Source: Rhodoferax sp.
GTDB taxonomy: Bacteria; Pseudomonadota; Gammaproteobacteria; Burkholderiales; Burkholderiaceae_C
DNA length: 64,000 nt
Assembly (NCBI RefSeq): GCF_028688795.1
Contig: NZ_JAQTXM010000001.1
Location: forward strand, 248,001-312,000
Direction of reading: 5' to 3'
The position numbers and the translations under genes are program-made. The notes beneath the pieces were generated by a model. It searched no databases and had not been told where the DNA came from. It saw nothing but the letters and a program-made list of their open reading frames with translations. Positions 1-12,818 of the stretch are shown one piece after another. Within the stretch, counting starts at the first letter, position 1. Each line of letters begins with the position of its first letter.

Positions 1-2004
1 GCTGCTTTGTGAGCTGAAGTTTTTCAATTGCATTGACACACCCGACAGGTCGAACGCGACCGGCTTGGGGGCTGCGGCGTCTGTGTAGCCAAACGCACCG
101 TTGGTCACACTCACATCCTGGATGGCGACCAGCCAGGGTTTGGGAGGCAGACCGGGGGCGACTTTGGCGGTAGCCTTGGCCGCGTCTTGGACGGCACTTT
201 GGGATGGGACCCGATCCGTGTGTGGGCCGCCCTTCAAATCTGGCTCGGAGCTGACTTTTGAGTTGGTTTTGAGCCAGTCTTCAAACATCCAGCGACCATT
301 CGACTGGCGCGCCAGCGTTGCTTTTGGCTGCGTCACACGCACTTGACCGAGCGTGACGGTTTGGCCCGTCAGATCTACCGTTGCGTCTCGCAGCTGCACC
401 TGCCGGACGCTGGCCAACAGCGCTTTGCCAGCAGCCTTGGTTGTTTTAGATGGGGCCGAGGAAAGTTCAAGCTTGTCCAGCGACAGGCTTGGCACCTGAA
501 GCATCAGCTGCATGGGCTCTTGGGGCGACCGCGCGGCTTGCCAGGTCAGACCCAACTCGGCACTCAACAGGCCACTCAGCCCGGGCACCAGTACATCAGC
601 CAGATAAGGCGCCGCCAGATTCAGGGGCGCATCGGTGAGTTTCGCCGTGGCACTGGCGGTCTGGTCGGTGGCCGTTCCCTTAAATGACAAGGCTGCCGTG
701 TCGAGCAGGGCACTGCCCTCGAACGGCACACGCTGCGTGACTGGCCACTGCAGCGCCTGGGCCGACAAATCCAGCGCGCGAAGCGCCAAGCGAGCAGGCG
801 CAAGCGTGGTGTGATCTTTCCAGCTCAATTCACCGCCCTGCACGTTGACCTGCGCCACCGCCACGGTCCATGGCGATAAATTTTGATCATTTAGGCCTGT
901 AGACCTTTTAGATAATGCGCTAGTAGCTATATTATCAGGAGCAATTTTTTTGACTGCGTTAGGCGTCGTAAACAATGCCTGCCAATCAAGCACACCTTGA
1001 GCATTGCGCTGCAAGGCGATCTGCGGCTTGAGCCAGTCCACGCGCCCCAACTGCACGTTGCGCGTCAGCGGGCGCACATCGGTGAGCTGCACACTCAAGC
1101 GCTCAAAAGCCATCAAATCCTGCGCTGGTGCTGTCTTTTGGGCTGGTGCCACCAGCTTGACCTGGCTGGCCGTCACCAGCCCGCTCAAGACCACCGAGGT
1201 CTGCTGGGCCTGCTCGAATGCCAACTTCAGGTCTGCGTTGAGCACCGCCGAGGTCAGCCGCACCGGCAAACTGGCGGGTTGGTAGGCCAGGTAAGGCGCG
1301 AGGTCAAGGCTCTTGAGTTTGAAGTTGGCTTCGGTCTTCTGGTTGTCAGCAAACGGTGTGCTCTGAGCGCTAGAGTCAAACCGGCTGCCATTGAATTCAA
1401 AAGCCAGCTGCGGCTGCACCTGCACGTCACGTTTGGCGTCCAGGTTGCTCAAAAACGGCAGTTTGACGGTCAAACCAGTCAGCCGATGCACTTGGCCCAC
1501 TGCCGCATCGTCCAGCGTGACCTCACCCTGTGCCAACACCAGGTTGTAGAGCGCAAAACCAAGGGGTGTGGCAGTGGGTTCGCTTGGGGACTGGTGCAAA
1601 CGCGCCAGCACATCGTCCACGTCGTAATGCCCAGCGCCCAAATGCTTCAGCCGCAGTTGCGGCGCGTCAATTTGAATCGCATCCGCCACAGGCGCCAGCC
1701 TGAAAAGCGATTGCGCTTCCATATCTATATAGAGGTGCTTGATGGCGAACTGTGGGCTGGGGTTGGCCGCGTCCGCATGGGCCACGACAAAGTCATCAAC
1801 CGCCAGCTCAAGTGACCAAGGTTTGAAGTCGACGCGCCCAATAGTCACCTGGCGCCCAAGTTGCCCGGACAGTCGTGTTTCAAGCTGGCTTTTCAGCAAG
1901 GGTGGCAGTGCCAGCCATGACAACAGCCACAGCAACAACAAGCCACCAATCGCCATACCCAGCCGGCGCACCCCCTTGGTTTGGATCAAAGCATCTGATT
2001 TCAT
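1..2004 (-). CDS. DUF748 / AsmA-like family membrane-anchored protein (C-terminus beyond left edge)
   Basis: My reverse-strand translation from ATG at 2004 (MKSDALIQTKGVRRLGMAIGGLLLLWLLSWLALPPLLKSQLETRLSGQLGRQVTIGRVDFKPWSLELAVDDFVV...) stays open to base 1. N-terminal TM segment followed by a DUF748-like pattern. Not in the ORF list because it is truncated. Confidence 0.85.
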   Translation of the reverse strand, partial: MKSDALIQTKGVRRLGMAIGGLLLLWLLSWLALPPLLKSQLETRLSGQLGRQVTIGRVDFKPWSLELAVDDFVVAHADAANPSPQFAIKHLYIDMEAQSLFRLAPVADAIQIDAPQLRLKHLGAGHYDVDDVLARLHQSPSEPTATPLGFALYNLVLAQGEVTLDDAAVGQVHRLTGLTVKLPFLSNLDAKRDVQVQPQLAFEFNGSRFDSSAQSTPFADNQKTEANFKLKSLDLAPYLAYQPASLPVRLTSAVLNADLKLAFEQAQQTSVVLSGLVTASQVKLVAPAQKTAPAQDLMAFERLSVQLTDVRPLTRNVQLGRVDWLKPQIALQRNAQGVLDWQALFTTPNAVKKIAPDNIATSALSKRSTGLNDQNLSPWTVAVAQVNVQGGELSWKDHTTLAPARLALRALDLSAQALQWPVTQRVPFEGSALLDTAALSFKGTATDQTASATAKLTDAPLNLAAPYLADVLVPGLSGLLSAELGLTWQAARSPQEPMQLMLQVPSLSLDKLELSSAPSKTTKAAGKALLASVRQVQLRDATVDLTGQTVTLGQVRVTQPKATLARQSNGRWMFEDWLKTNSKVSSEPDLKGGPHTDRVPSQSAVQDAAKATAKVAPGLPPKPWLVAIQDVSVTNGAFGYTDAAAPKPVAFDLSGVSMQLKNFSSQSS
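888..945. repeat. Mini-element copy E1 (in frame within DUF748 gene)
   Basis: Reverse strand ATAGCTACTAGCGCATTATCTAAAAGGTCTACAGGCCTAAAT; encodes NIATSALSKRSTGLN. Confidence 0.8.
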
Positions 2005-2323
2005 AGCTGGCAATTTTGAATCCAACGGCGCCAAACCCCCGAGGCAACACCCTCAAAAATGCGAATTAAATCACGATTTACAATATAACAAATAGATTTG
2101 ATATGGTTGACTTGGTATATTCAAGCCCCTTAGAATCCGCCGTCCCTGGCACTATCAGGGAAAACCCGCCCCCCGCTGCCGACCCCGGCAACATCAAGTT
2201 TCTGCACTCACTGGAGAAATACCCGCAGGATATTGATAGCGTAACAACCCAGGCGCTGCCCCTGGCGATCCGTGTGCCCCGTGCATCACGCCTCGACAGA
2301 TCAGCGCGCAAGAAGGAGAAGCT

Positions 2324-3163
2324 ATGTCAGCATCTACAAAAATGACCACCAGCCTGCGGCGCATCACAGCGACCGTCACCAAAGGCTTTTTCGAAATCAC
2401 GCACAACAGTTTCGCCCTGATCGGCCTGGCTGTTTTATTTGCCGCCATGACCCTGGTGGCCCGTCCCGAACTTCGCCAGGTTGGCGAGATCCAGTTGTTC
2501 AGTTGGCTGAAAGATCGCCAGGCTGAAGTCAGTGGTGTGGTGAGCGACCTGGTCGCCAGTGACCGCGCTACCGCAGCTGACCCCAAAGTGTTGCCCAAGC
2601 AACAAGCCGCAGTGGCCTATTGGCTGAGCAAAAAGTACCGCGTGGCGCCAGAGCCCGTTAGCGCGTTGGTGGCTGAGGCCTATGAAATTGGCGCACGCAC
2701 CAAACTTGACCCCACGCTGATTCTGGCAGTCATGGCGATTGAATCCGGCTTTAACCCGTTTGCCCAGAGCCCGGTTGGCGCACAAGGCTTGATGCAAGTC
2801 ATGACCAAAATCCACAGTGACAAATACCAGAGCTTTGGTGGCACGTTCGCAGCCTTTGACCCCTTGGCCAACCTGCGTGTGGGTGTGAAGGTGCTGCAAG
2901 ACTGCATTCGGGTGGCTGGCTCTACTGAAGGTGGCCTGAAATACTACGTCGGCGCGGCCAACCTGGAAGACGACAACGGCTATGCGTCCAAGGTGATGGC
3001 TGAATACGCCCGCCTGCAACAGGTGGCTCAGGGCCGTCAAATGTCCATAACAGCCGCCCAACCCAATCCGGCCCCCGCAAGAACTGAGGCTTTGGTTGTG
3101 CCAGCAACACCAGCAGCACCTGCTGGTAACCCTGACAAAGCGGCCACCGTGGCCCTGAATTAA
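2324..3163 (+). CDS. Lytic transglycosylase (SLT domain)
   Basis: ORF 279 aa with ILAVMAIESGFNPFAQSPVGAQGLMQVM (SLT catalytic motif) and an N-terminal TM segment. Confidence 0.9.
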   Translation: MSASTKMTTSLRRITATVTKGFFEITHNSFALIGLAVLFAAMTLVARPELRQVGEIQLFSWLKDRQAEVSGVVSDLVASDRATAADPKVLPKQQAAVAYWLSKKYRVAPEPVSALVAEAYEIGARTKLDPTLILAVMAIESGFNPFAQSPVGAQGLMQVMTKIHSDKYQSFGGTFAAFDPLANLRVGVKVLQDCIRVAGSTEGGLKYYVGAANLEDDNGYASKVMAEYARLQQVAQGRQMSITAAQPNPAPARTEALVVPATPAAPAGNPDKAATVALN

Positions 3164-3177
3164 CCGCTTCAGTTAAA

Positions 3178-3308
3178 CTGCGCACCGCACGCGACTGGCG
3201 ATAGGCAGCGCCCTGAAAAGGGGTGTGCTGCTGAAGTGGGAACACCACGGGGGAGCGTGCCGCAAAGCCCATTGCGGTTTTGTGATCAGCCGTTCGCCTG
3301 GGCACCTT
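3178..3308 (+). ncRNA. ZTP (pfl-motif) riboswitch-like leader of glyA
   Basis: Intergenic leader contains CACGCGACTGGCGATA, GTGGGAACACCACGGGGGAGCG and the 3' block GCCGTTCGCCTGGGCA, matching conserved pfl/ZTP positions (CGCGACUGGCG ... GGGGAGCG ... CCGCCUGGGCA), just upstream of glyA, a known regulon member. Confidence 0.85.
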
Positions 3309-3331
3309 AACCCACGTCTTTAAGGACCGCC

Positions 3332-4576
<1,245 letters not shown>

Positions 4577-4638
4577 TTGCGGGACAGACCGCAGTGACAC
4601 GCAGTGCACCAGCACTGTCCGCAACTGATTAAGCAACG

Positions 4639-5088
4639 ATGAAATGCCCCTTCTGCAGTCACCCCGACACCCAAGTGGTTGAAACGCGGGTGTCTGAAGA
4701 CGGGGGCTTTATCCGCCGCCGGCGCCGCTGCGCGTCTTGCGACAAGCGATTTACCACCTACGAGCGGCCTGATGTCACCTTCCCGGCGATTGTCAAAAAA
4801 GATGGACGTCGCATTGAATATGAACGCGCCAAGCTGCTGGCGTCCATGAAGCTGGCGCTTCGCAAGAGGCCCGTGAGCATTGAGCAGGTCGATGGCGCGG
4901 TCGAGCGTATCGAAGAAAAACTGCTGAACCTGGGCCTGCGCGAGGTGCTGTCCACCCGCATTGGCGAGCTGGTCATGCACGAACTGAAAAAGCTCGACAA
5001 GGTGGCTTATGTGCGCTTTGCCAGTGTGTACCGGAGTTTTGAGGACATTGATGAGTTTCGGACGCTGGTGGATGAGGTGGGGCGGTAG
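4639..5088 (+). CDS. nrdR: Transcriptional repressor NrdR
   Basis: [43 protein letters not shown]; Zn-ribbon plus ATP-cone. Confidence 0.97.
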   Translation: MKCPFCSHPDTQVVETRVSEDGGFIRRRRRCASCDKRFTTYERPDVTFPAIVKKDGRRIEYERAKLLASMKLALRKRPVSIEQVDGAVERIEEKLLNLGLREVLSTRIGELVMHELKKLDKVAYVRFASVYRSFEDIDEFRTLVDEVGR

Positions 5089-5187
5089 GCCATTAGCTAC
5101 GCACACCCTACCGCTGATAGGGCAAAACAAACCACTCGTCCATTTCGGACTAAAACAATCCTTTCACTTCGGGCATGCTGCATACAT

Positions 5188-5763
5188 ATGAAAAATTTGT
5201 ATGGGTTTTCCTTGATCGAATTGCTGGTGGTGATTGGCATCGTGGCGGTTCTTGCTGCGCTAGCAGTGCCCAGCTTTCAAGGCATGATCGCCGCATCGAA
5301 CCTGACATCGACCACCAATGACCTGATTGCCACCTTTGGGCGCGCAAGATCAGACGCGATTCGCCGGGGTAAACGCGTTACGGTCTGCATGAGCGCTGAC
5401 AGTGCCCAATGCACCACCACTGGCGACTGGTCACAAGGCTGGATCATGTTCAACGATGATGACCACAGCGGCGCAAGCGCCAATGTCGATACCACCGATG
5501 AAACCATCACCGCCATCAGCCCTGCACTGACTAACACCATCATCATCAAAACCAAGGGAAGCATGCCCTATGTGTCTTACGGTGCCGACGGGCAAGCCAA
5601 GCTGATGAATGGAGGCTCAGGTGCTGGCACTATTCGCGTCTGTAGCCCCTCATCTGCATTGACTAACGACACACGAGCGCGGGACATCAAGATCAACTGG
5701 GTCGGGCGCGTCAATATTGAAAAACCAGCTGGCGTTGCTGCTACTTGTCCTGCGCCAACATGA
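5188..5763 (+). CDS. fimT: Type IV pilus minor pilin, GspH/FimT family
   Basis: Prepilin-like N-terminus GFSLIELLVVIGIVAVLAALAVPSF; first of five pilus genes. Confidence 0.85.
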   Translation: MKNLYGFSLIELLVVIGIVAVLAALAVPSFQGMIAASNLTSTTNDLIATFGRARSDAIRRGKRVTVCMSADSAQCTTTGDWSQGWIMFNDDDHSGASANVDTTDETITAISPALTNTIIIKTKGSMPYVSYGADGQAKLMNGGSGAGTIRVCSPSSALTNDTRARDIKINWVGRVNIEKPAGVAATCPAPT

Positions 5764-5785
5764 AATCGTTATCGTTGTTCATCAA

Positions 5786-6271
5786 ATGCTTATGAAACCC
5801 AACTCGTTAAAAACCCAAGGTGGTGCCAGTTTGATAGAAGTCCTTGTGGCGCTGCTAGTCACCAGTTTTGGCCTGCTTGGCATGGCCGCCCTGCAAGCGC
5901 GCGCCATCAAAGGCAACCAAAGCAGTATGCAAAAGACACAGGCGGTGGTGATGAGCTACTACATCCTGGACGCCATGCGGGTAGACCAGGCCAGTGCCAA
6001 AGCTTTGGCTTACAACACAGGCTCACTGGTCGCTGGCAAGATTGGGCCGATTTGCAATCCAGCCGCCGTGACAGGCACAACCTTGGCCGATAACAACCTC
6101 AAGGACTGGATAACTTCACTCAAATCAGCGATAGGAAACAGTGCTGACACTACCACCTGTGGTGCCGTACTGTGTGATGCCGATGGCAATTGCCACGTGC
6201 AAGTGCGATGGGATGACAGCCGTGCGGGTGGGCTGGGGGTACAAATTGTTGAAACCTTTTCCAGGCTTTAG
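5786..6271 (+). CDS. pilV: Type IV pilus modification protein PilV
   Basis: GGASLIEVLVALLVTSFGLLGMAALQARAIKGNQSS is the PilV signature. The listed ORF starts upstream; ATG 5786/5792 is preferred. Confidence 0.88.
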   Translation: MLMKPNSLKTQGGASLIEVLVALLVTSFGLLGMAALQARAIKGNQSSMQKTQAVVMSYYILDAMRVDQASAKALAYNTGSLVAGKIGPICNPAAVTGTTLADNNLKDWITSLKSAIGNSADTTTCGAVLCDADGNCHVQVRWDDSRAGGLGVQIVETFSRL

Positions 6272-6280
6272 GGCAGACCT

Positions 6281-7369
6281 ATGAACCATTTAAAGCCCTA
6301 TACAAACCAGTCAGGCGTGAAGTGCATTACCGCAGCGCCAAGGCAACGTCGATACCAACGCGGCCTAACACTAATCGAGTTGATGATCTCGCTGGTACTG
6401 GGTTTGGTCATCGTTGGAGGTGTGCTTAATATCTTTATCTCCACCAATCAAACAGCCAAGGTCAATGACAACTTGATGCGCATTCAGGAGAACGCCAGAA
6501 CAGCGTTTGACCTGATGGCACGCGATATTCGTGAAGCAGGGCTTAATCCATGCGGTGTAATAAAAGTGGTCAACGTGATACGGGTATCTGGTGCCATTCC
6601 GTGGTGGTCTGACTGGAATGGTGGCACGATTCGTGGTTACGACGGCGCAGACGATACCGCATCGCAAGTAGGTTTTGGTACGGCAGCGAATACCCGCGTC
6701 TCTGGTACCGATGCCTTGACATCGATACACACAGCAACTGACCAGCACGTCATTACAAGTCACGCAGACACAGAAATCGACTTGGCAACAGTCACAGGCT
6801 TGGCGGCTGACGACATTGCTCTAGCTTGCGACGGTCTACAGGCGGCATTGTTTCAAATAGGCACCGTAGGAGCAGGATCCTGGAAACACATTAGCTACGA
6901 CAAAGATTTCGCTCCTCTTAACTGTACAAACAGTCTGGATACAAATGTCGCCTGTACCACCAGCGCAAACAAGATATTTTCAGCCAATGGGTCGGTTTCG
7001 AAATTGGTCACATCTTTCTGGTACGTAGGCCATAACGCCCAGGGGCAGCGCTCCTTGTTTCGTACCATGATCAAAAGCACCAACACCAGCGTAACCAATC
7101 CACCCGATGAGATGATTCCAGGCGTGCAAGACCTGCAGATCACCTACCTCACCAGAGACGGCACGACCGGTATCCTTGCCAACAACTGGGTGGCTGCCGA
7201 TTCAATCACTAACTGGACTGATGACAACACCACCGCACAAGTCGTCGCGGTGCGCATTGACCTGACTTTGCAAACCAGCGACAACGTGAGCACCAGCCAG
7301 ACCCCGATTCAGCGGCATTTGATCCATGTGGTTGGACTACGCAACCGCGACACATTTATTGCGCCATGA
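6281..7369 (+). CDS. pilW: Type IV pilus minor pilin PilW
   Basis: RGLTLIELMISLVLGLVIVGGVLNIFISTNQT plus ENARTAFDLMARDIREAGLNPC; position in operon. Confidence 0.9.
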   Translation: MNHLKPYTNQSGVKCITAAPRQRRYQRGLTLIELMISLVLGLVIVGGVLNIFISTNQTAKVNDNLMRIQENARTAFDLMARDIREAGLNPCGVIKVVNVIRVSGAIPWWSDWNGGTIRGYDGADDTASQVGFGTAANTRVSGTDALTSIHTATDQHVITSHADTEIDLATVTGLAADDIALACDGLQAALFQIGTVGAGSWKHISYDKDFAPLNCTNSLDTNVACTTSANKIFSANGSVSKLVTSFWYVGHNAQGQRSLFRTMIKSTNTSVTNPPDEMIPGVQDLQITYLTRDGTTGILANNWVAADSITNWTDDNTTAQVVAVRIDLTLQTSDNVSTSQTPIQRHLIHVVGLRNRDTFIAP

Positions 7370-7908
7370 CAAATACACATCATTTCATGCGCAGTCAACA
7401 GCCGCAAAGGCAACGCGGTGCTGCCCTCATCATCAGCCTGATCCTTCTGGTCATCATGACACTACTGGGTTTGGCTGGCATTCGCGGTATCACCCAGGAA
7501 GAAAGAATGGCCAACCACAGCCTAGACAGAAGCCTGGCATTTCAGGCCACCGAAGCAGCCCTACGTGACGTCGAACAGTTGGTCGAGGCCAACAAACCCA
7601 CCCCTACAGCAGGCTGCAGCGTGGTGGCCACCTTGATGAGCTGCGCCCCCCCCGCGGCAACCGATACACCACGCTGGCTTGATGACACTTTTACGTCATG
7701 GCAAGCTTTGTCAGCCGTCGGCACAGGTGTATTGGCCGTGACACCTGAATATTTTGTAGAGTTTCTTGGTGCCGACTTTGAATGTCGCCCCGGTGAGGGA
7801 ACTGCCTCAGGCATTACCTGCAAACGCTACCGCGTCACCGCACGCAGCCACGATGGCAGCAGCGCAAGGTCATCGGTCATGCTGCAGTCGATTTACGCCA
7901 CTGACTAA
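7366..7908 (+). CDS. pilX: Type IV pilus assembly protein PilX
   Basis: QRGAALIISLILLVIMTLLGLAGIRGITQEERMANHSLDRSLAFQATEAALRDVE; overlaps pilW stop. Confidence 0.9.
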   Translation: MTNTHHFMRSQQPQRQRGAALIISLILLVIMTLLGLAGIRGITQEERMANHSLDRSLAFQATEAALRDVEQLVEANKPTPTAGCSVVATLMSCAPPAATDTPRWLDDTFTSWQALSAVGTGVLAVTPEYFVEFLGADFECRPGEGTASGITCKRYRVTARSHDGSSARSSVMLQSIYATD

Positions 7909-7937
7909 CACGCAACCCAATTTCACAAGGAACTGCC

Positions 7938-10900
7938 ATGAAGTTCAGTAATTACTTTGCCTTAAGCGTCAAGTCTGCAACGCTGACTACTGCGACGCTT
8001 GCCGCCCTGGCGTCCAGCGCCGTGACCATCCCCAACACACCTTTGGTCACCCAAATCAGCGCAAAACCTATGGTCATGCTGGTGGCAGGCAAAGACCACA
8101 AATTATTCTACGAAGCCTATAACGACACGGCAGATATCGATGGAGATGGCTCCATTGACATTCGGTTTAAACCCAGCATCACCTATTACGGCCTGTTTGA
8201 TTCAAAGGTCTGCTACTCGGACAATGGCAGCGGCGAAGGCAATAGTGGCTTATTCACACCAAGTTCCGCAGCAGGAGCGTTGAACACATGCGCTAGCGGG
8301 TGGTCTGGTAACTGGCTAAATTACATCACGACCAGCCGCATCGACTCGCTCCGAAAAGTACTTTATGGAGGCTATCGGGAGGTCGACAGCACAACGCAAA
8401 CCATTCTGCGCCGTGCCTATATTCCGCAAGACGCTCATTCTTGGGCCAAAGAATACGCCAGTGCTACGGTGGATGGTTACAAGATCAGTGACTACACAAC
8501 TCTGTCATCGCCAAGCAGCGGAAAACGTCACTTTTTCGGGAACCTAACTGCCAATGCTGGCAAAAACTGCAAAGACTTGGACGACTGCAGCGATTTGCCG
8601 CCACTCATGTCAGTGGTCACAAACTCAAGCAAACGAGTCTGGGAATGGGCTTCCAAAGAGCGGCCCGTATTGGACGGCACACATGGTGGCACACGCAAAG
8701 ACTACACGGTGAGGGTTAAGGTTTGCACCGCAACATTCAACGAGGGTTGCAAGCAGTACGGCACGGTCTACAAGCCCATCGGCCTGCTGCATGACTATGG
8801 TGAAAACAACTCTATGCTTTTCGGATTGCTCACTGGCAGCTATGACAAGAATATGTCGGGGGGTGTTTTAAGAAAAGTGGTCTCATCTTTTGCAGATGAG
8901 GTGAGTTCCACTACTGGCATATTCACAAGCAGCGCGAAGATCGTAAAAACCTTTGATCGCCTGCGAATCCGGGATTTCAACAACGACAGGACTGACAATG
9001 CCTACAAAGGCGGCTGGCAAACCACATCAGCCATGACGGAAGGTCTGTTTCCAGACTGGGGTAACCCCATAGGTGAAATGATGTACGAAGGGGTACGCTA
9101 TTTTTCCGGAAAAAGTGCCGGGACCAGTGCCTTCACTTCTGCGGGGACGAAAGACTCCGAAGTAGGTCTATCCACCGTCACCTGGGACGACCCATATGCA
9201 AGTACGAGCGCTGCCAAGGCCCCACGCTGCGCCAAAGCAAACTTTCTGACCATTTCTGATATCAATCCATCTTTTGATTCTGACCAAGTGCCCGGTAGCG
9301 CATTCGCCAGCTTTACTGGCGACTTATCACTTTTAAATGTCACCAATGAGGCAGACAAAATCACTGCAGTGGAATCCGGCATCATTGGGCAGCGCTTTAT
9401 TGGGCAATCAGGGACGGTCAGCGACTCGGCACCGACAGCCAAGGCGGTCAGTTCGTTGAGCAATATCCGGGGGCTGGCACCCGAGGAACCGACAAAACAA
9501 GGTAGTTACTATTCCGCGGCAGTGGCGTATTTTGCGAAGCGCTCGGACCTGCGCAGTGATCTCACAGGAACACAAAACATTGACACGTTCAACGTGGCGC
9601 TGGCCTCACCATTGCCACGTATGGAAGTCAAACTTCCTAACGGCCGCGGGGTTACGCTAGTTCCTTTTGCCAAATCCGTAGGTGGATCTAGTATCTCCAA
9701 TGTGAAAGGCGACTTTCAGCCAACCAACCAGATTGTCGATTTTTATGTTGAAACAATCGCCAATTCCAGCACGGCCGATGCGGATAGCACTGTCAATGGT
9801 GGACGTTTTTACGCCAAATTCCGGATCAACTATGAAGACGTTGAGCAAGGTGCCGACCACGATATGGATGCCATTGTTGAGTACGAGATAAAAGCGAATG
9901 CAGATAGCACTGTTCAAGTCATCCTAACGCCCACCTACCAAGCCGGTGGAATTCAACACAGCATCGGCTACATCATTTCAGGTACTACCAAAGACGGTGT
10001 CTATTTGGTGGTGCAAGACGAAAATGTCGATATTCCTTATTTCCTGAACGTTCCTCCGGGGAAGGCCCCCGGCGACTGTGACGTAGCGACCATGCCGGCA
10101 GCATGCAAAAAGCTGCCTTACATCGGTGGTGCCAGTCCCCTGGACAAAAGCAACATCACATTTACATCAAGCTCGACTGCCTCTGCTACCCTCCTTAAAG
10201 ACCCGCTTTGGTACGCTGCAAAATGGGGTGGTTTCAATGACAAAAACAACAATGACAAGCCAGATTTGACCAGCGAATGGGACACCGACGGCAACGGTGT
10301 GCCCGACACTTACTTCCTCGTTCAAAACCCGCTCAAACTCAAAGAATCGCTCAAGAAGGCTTTCGACAGCATTTTCAAAACCAACTCCAGCGCCAGCAAC
10401 GTCATTGCCAATAGCTCCAGCATCACGACCAATTCCCGGGTTTTCCAGGCGCGCTTTGACTCCAGTTACTGGTCTGGCGATCTGGTTGCCTACCCTGTGA
10501 CAAGCTCAGGTGTCAGCACCACCACCGAGTGGGAGGCCTCGGCAAAGGTACCAGCGCCGACTTCACGTCAACTGTATATTCACACCCCCAGTGGGGCAAC
10601 ATCCGCTTTCTCATGGGGCAGCCTGTCTTCGACAGACAAAGCTTACTTTGATGCAGACATCTCAACCACAATTGACAACAGCCAGGATGTTGTTGATTAC
10701 TTGCGTGGGGTGCGTACCAAGGAGTTGCAAAACTCCGGTAACTTCCGTGATCGGTCTACCCATGTGTTGGGCGACATCGTGCACTCATCCCCTTTTTATG
10801 AAAAAGACAGCGACACCATTTATGTCAACGCAAATGACGGCATGCTTCATGCCTTCAAAGCCAGCAACGGCAGTGTCGCAAATAGCGCTGGCACGGAGTT

Positions 10901-12230
10901 ATTTGGGTTCATCCCGTCCGAAGCCGTATCGCGACTCAAAGCGCTAACCTCACCCGGCTACACCCATGAATATTTAGCTGATGGCGATGTGGTGGTATCA
11001 CCCAAGACCGCGGAAACGGGAAACAGCAATCTGCTTTTTGCAGCACTTGGCCGAGGTGGCAAGGGTTTGTTTGGGCTTAACGTTACCACCCCAACCACTT
11101 TTGGCAGCTCAAACTTTCTCTGGGAATACACGCCCGCTGGTAGCACAGCCGCCGCCGCAGATGCAGATCTTGGACTCATGTTAGGGCGACCAATTTACGC
11201 AAAAATGAACAACGGCACAGGCGCTGTCATTGTGAGCAACGGGTACAACAGCTCCAGCGGCAAGGCTGTGCTGTATATCTTTTTATTGAACAGCAGCGGC
11301 CAGATCACCAGCGTCAAAAAACTCGACACTTTGGTCGGCAGCGACAACGGCTTGGCTACACCAGGCGTGTTTGATGCCGACGGCAATGGCACCATTGACT
11401 ATATTTACGCTGGCGACCTTAAAGGCAATGTTTGGAAGTTTGACGTGAGCTCAAGCACCATCAGCACCTGGTCAGTTGCTCTGAGTGTCAAACCCTTGTT
11501 TGTTGCAAAAGATGCATTAGACAACCCCCAACCGATAACCGCGCCAATCACTGTAGCGATTGACACCGTAAGCGGCGACACCCACGAAGGCAAACGCTTT
11601 GTCTTTTTTGGTACAGGCTCGTATTTCCGCACGGGCGACCCGGCTGCTACTGCAATTCAAACTTGGTATGGCTTGATTGATGAAAGCACAGCAATAACCG
11701 ACCGGACGCAATTGAGGGAACGAACCGTCGCAGCATCTGGAACCTTTGCAGGCAAACCGGTACGCGCGTTTTCCGCAGCAACTGCGGGTGACATGGTCGG
11801 AAAGCACGGGTGGTACTTAGATTTCACCGCACCCCCGGGTGAGCGCATGATCACAGAGCCCATCGTTTATAAGTTGGCGTTGCCAGTGCTGGTGTCGAGC
11901 TCGATCATCCCCGCAGCCACGGACCCATGCATACCGGGCGGCACGGGTTATATCAATGCCCTCAGCCCGTTCACTGGCGGTTCAGTCACCAAGGGTATTC
12001 TGGACGTTAACAACAACAAAAATTTTACGGACGATTTACTCTCAACTTTATTTATTGGATCAGTCGATCTGGGAATTGGTCTGCCAAGTCGACCAACATT
12101 GATAGGCGGCAGACTGGTTGTAGGTGGCACCAGTCCAGACTTGGACAAACGCGTCGCTGACATTGGTGTCAATCTGGGTCTGACGCCCCTAAAGGGTCGC
12201 ATTTCGTGGCGTGAAATTGTTCGGGACTAA
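7938..12230 (+). CDS. pilY1: PilY1-family type IV pilus tip/biogenesis protein
   Basis: 1430 aa; C-terminal propeller with [33 protein letters not shown] and [26 protein letters not shown] (Ca2+-binding loop). Confidence 0.95.
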   Translation: MKFSNYFALSVKSATLTTATLAALASSAVTIPNTPLVTQISAKPMVMLVAGKDHKLFYEAYNDTADIDGDGSIDIRFKPSITYYGLFDSKVCYSDNGSGEGNSGLFTPSSAAGALNTCASGWSGNWLNYITTSRIDSLRKVLYGGYREVDSTTQTILRRAYIPQDAHSWAKEYASATVDGYKISDYTTLSSPSSGKRHFFGNLTANAGKNCKDLDDCSDLPPLMSVVTNSSKRVWEWASKERPVLDGTHGGTRKDYTVRVKVCTATFNEGCKQYGTVYKPIGLLHDYGENNSMLFGLLTGSYDKNMSGGVLRKVVSSFADEVSSTTGIFTSSAKIVKTFDRLRIRDFNNDRTDNAYKGGWQTTSAMTEGLFPDWGNPIGEMMYEGVRYFSGKSAGTSAFTSAGTKDSEVGLSTVTWDDPYASTSAAKAPRCAKANFLTISDINPSFDSDQVPGSAFASFTGDLSLLNVTNEADKITAVESGIIGQRFIGQSGTVSDSAPTAKAVSSLSNIRGLAPEEPTKQGSYYSAAVAYFAKRSDLRSDLTGTQNIDTFNVALASPLPRMEVKLPNGRGVTLVPFAKSVGGSSISNVKGDFQPTNQIVDFYVETIANSSTADADSTVNGGRFYAKFRINYEDVEQGADHDMDAIVEYEIKANADSTVQVILTPTYQAGGIQHSIGYIISGTTKDGVYLVVQDENVDIPYFLNVPPGKAPGDCDVATMPAACKKLPYIGGASPLDKSNITFTSSSTASATLLKDPLWYAAKWGGFNDKNNNDKPDLTSEWDTDGNGVPDTYFLVQNPLKLKESLKKAFDSIFKTNSSASNVIANSSSITTNSRVFQARFDSSYWSGDLVAYPVTSSGVSTTTEWEASAKVPAPTSRQLYIHTPSGATSAFSWGSLSSTDKAYFDADISTTIDNSQDVVDYLRGVRTKELQNSGNFRDRSTHVLGDIVHSSPFYEKDSDTIYVNANDGMLHAFKASNGSVANSAGTELFGFIPSEAVSRLKALTSPGYTHEYLADGDVVVSPKTAETGNSNLLFAALGRGGKGLFGLNVTTPTTFGSSNFLWEYTPAGSTAAAADADLGLMLGRPIYAKMNNGTGAVIVSNGYNSSSGKAVLYIFLLNSSGQITSVKKLDTLVGSDNGLATPGVFDADGNGTIDYIYAGDLKGNVWKFDVSSSTISTWSVALSVKPLFVAKDALDNPQPITAPITVAIDTVSGDTHEGKRFVFFGTGSYFRTGDPAATAIQTWYGLIDESTAITDRTQLRERTVAASGTFAGKPVRAFSAATAGDMVGKHGWYLDFTAPPGERMITEPIVYKLALPVLVSSSIIPAATDPCIPGGTGYINALSPFTGGSVTKGILDVNNNKNFTDDLLSTLFIGSVDLGIGLPSRPTLIGGRLVVGGTSPDLDKRVADIGVNLGLTPLKGRISWREIVRD

Positions 12231-12235
12231 TTACT

Positions 12236-12646
12236 ATGAATAAACGTTTTCAGTTGGGCTTTACATTGATTGAACTCATGATCACTGTCGCCATCATTGG
12301 CATTTTGGCAGCCATTGCACTGCCTAGCTACCAAGAGCATGTGTTGCGAACGCGTCGCGTCACCGCCGGCGCTTGCTTGATGGAGCTGTCACAGCAAATG
12401 GAACGCCAGTATGCAACAGCCATGTCTTACGTGGTGGCACTACCTGCGGCAAGTTGTCAAACCGATCTAGCCAGTTTTTACACCTTTGCATTTGCAACCA
12501 GCGAACCAACAGCCTCAACTTACAAAATTGAGGCAACGCCAACAGGTGCACAAGTTGGCGATACGAAGTGCGACACGCTCTCGATCAACCATTTGGGTGA
12601 AAAGACAGAGTCAGGAACTGGTTCAGTAGCAGATTGTTGGCGCTAA
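12236..12646 (+). CDS. pilE: Type IV pilin (PilE-like)
   Basis: [42 protein letters not shown]-terminal Cys pair. Confidence 0.9.
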   Translation: MNKRFQLGFTLIELMITVAIIGILAAIALPSYQEHVLRTRRVTAGACLMELSQQMERQYATAMSYVVALPAASCQTDLASFYTFAFATSEPTASTYKIEATPTGAQVGDTKCDTLSINHLGEKTESGTGSVADCWR

Positions 12647-12818
12647 TATTTCCGGCGGTCGCAGGGATCGGACACTCATCAACAACACATTTGCTGGCCT
12701 GCGTGCAGTGCGCGGTACCACCTGTGGCCAAGAAAACCGTCGGTAAAATGCGGGTAAACCAGCATTCCGATTCACCCTCTCGGCTTTCTCTTTCAACTTT
12801 TTTGAACAGGACCCTCTC

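Noticed and set aside
997-1815. 272-aa forward ORF at the left edge
   Set aside because: Antisense to the continuous DUF748-type reading frame that runs to base 1; Gln/His-rich shadow composition.
10297-10947. Forward ORFs nested in pilY1 (67 and 145 aa)
   Set aside because: Out-of-frame ORFs inside a long continuous pilY1 frame; no RBS or motif support.
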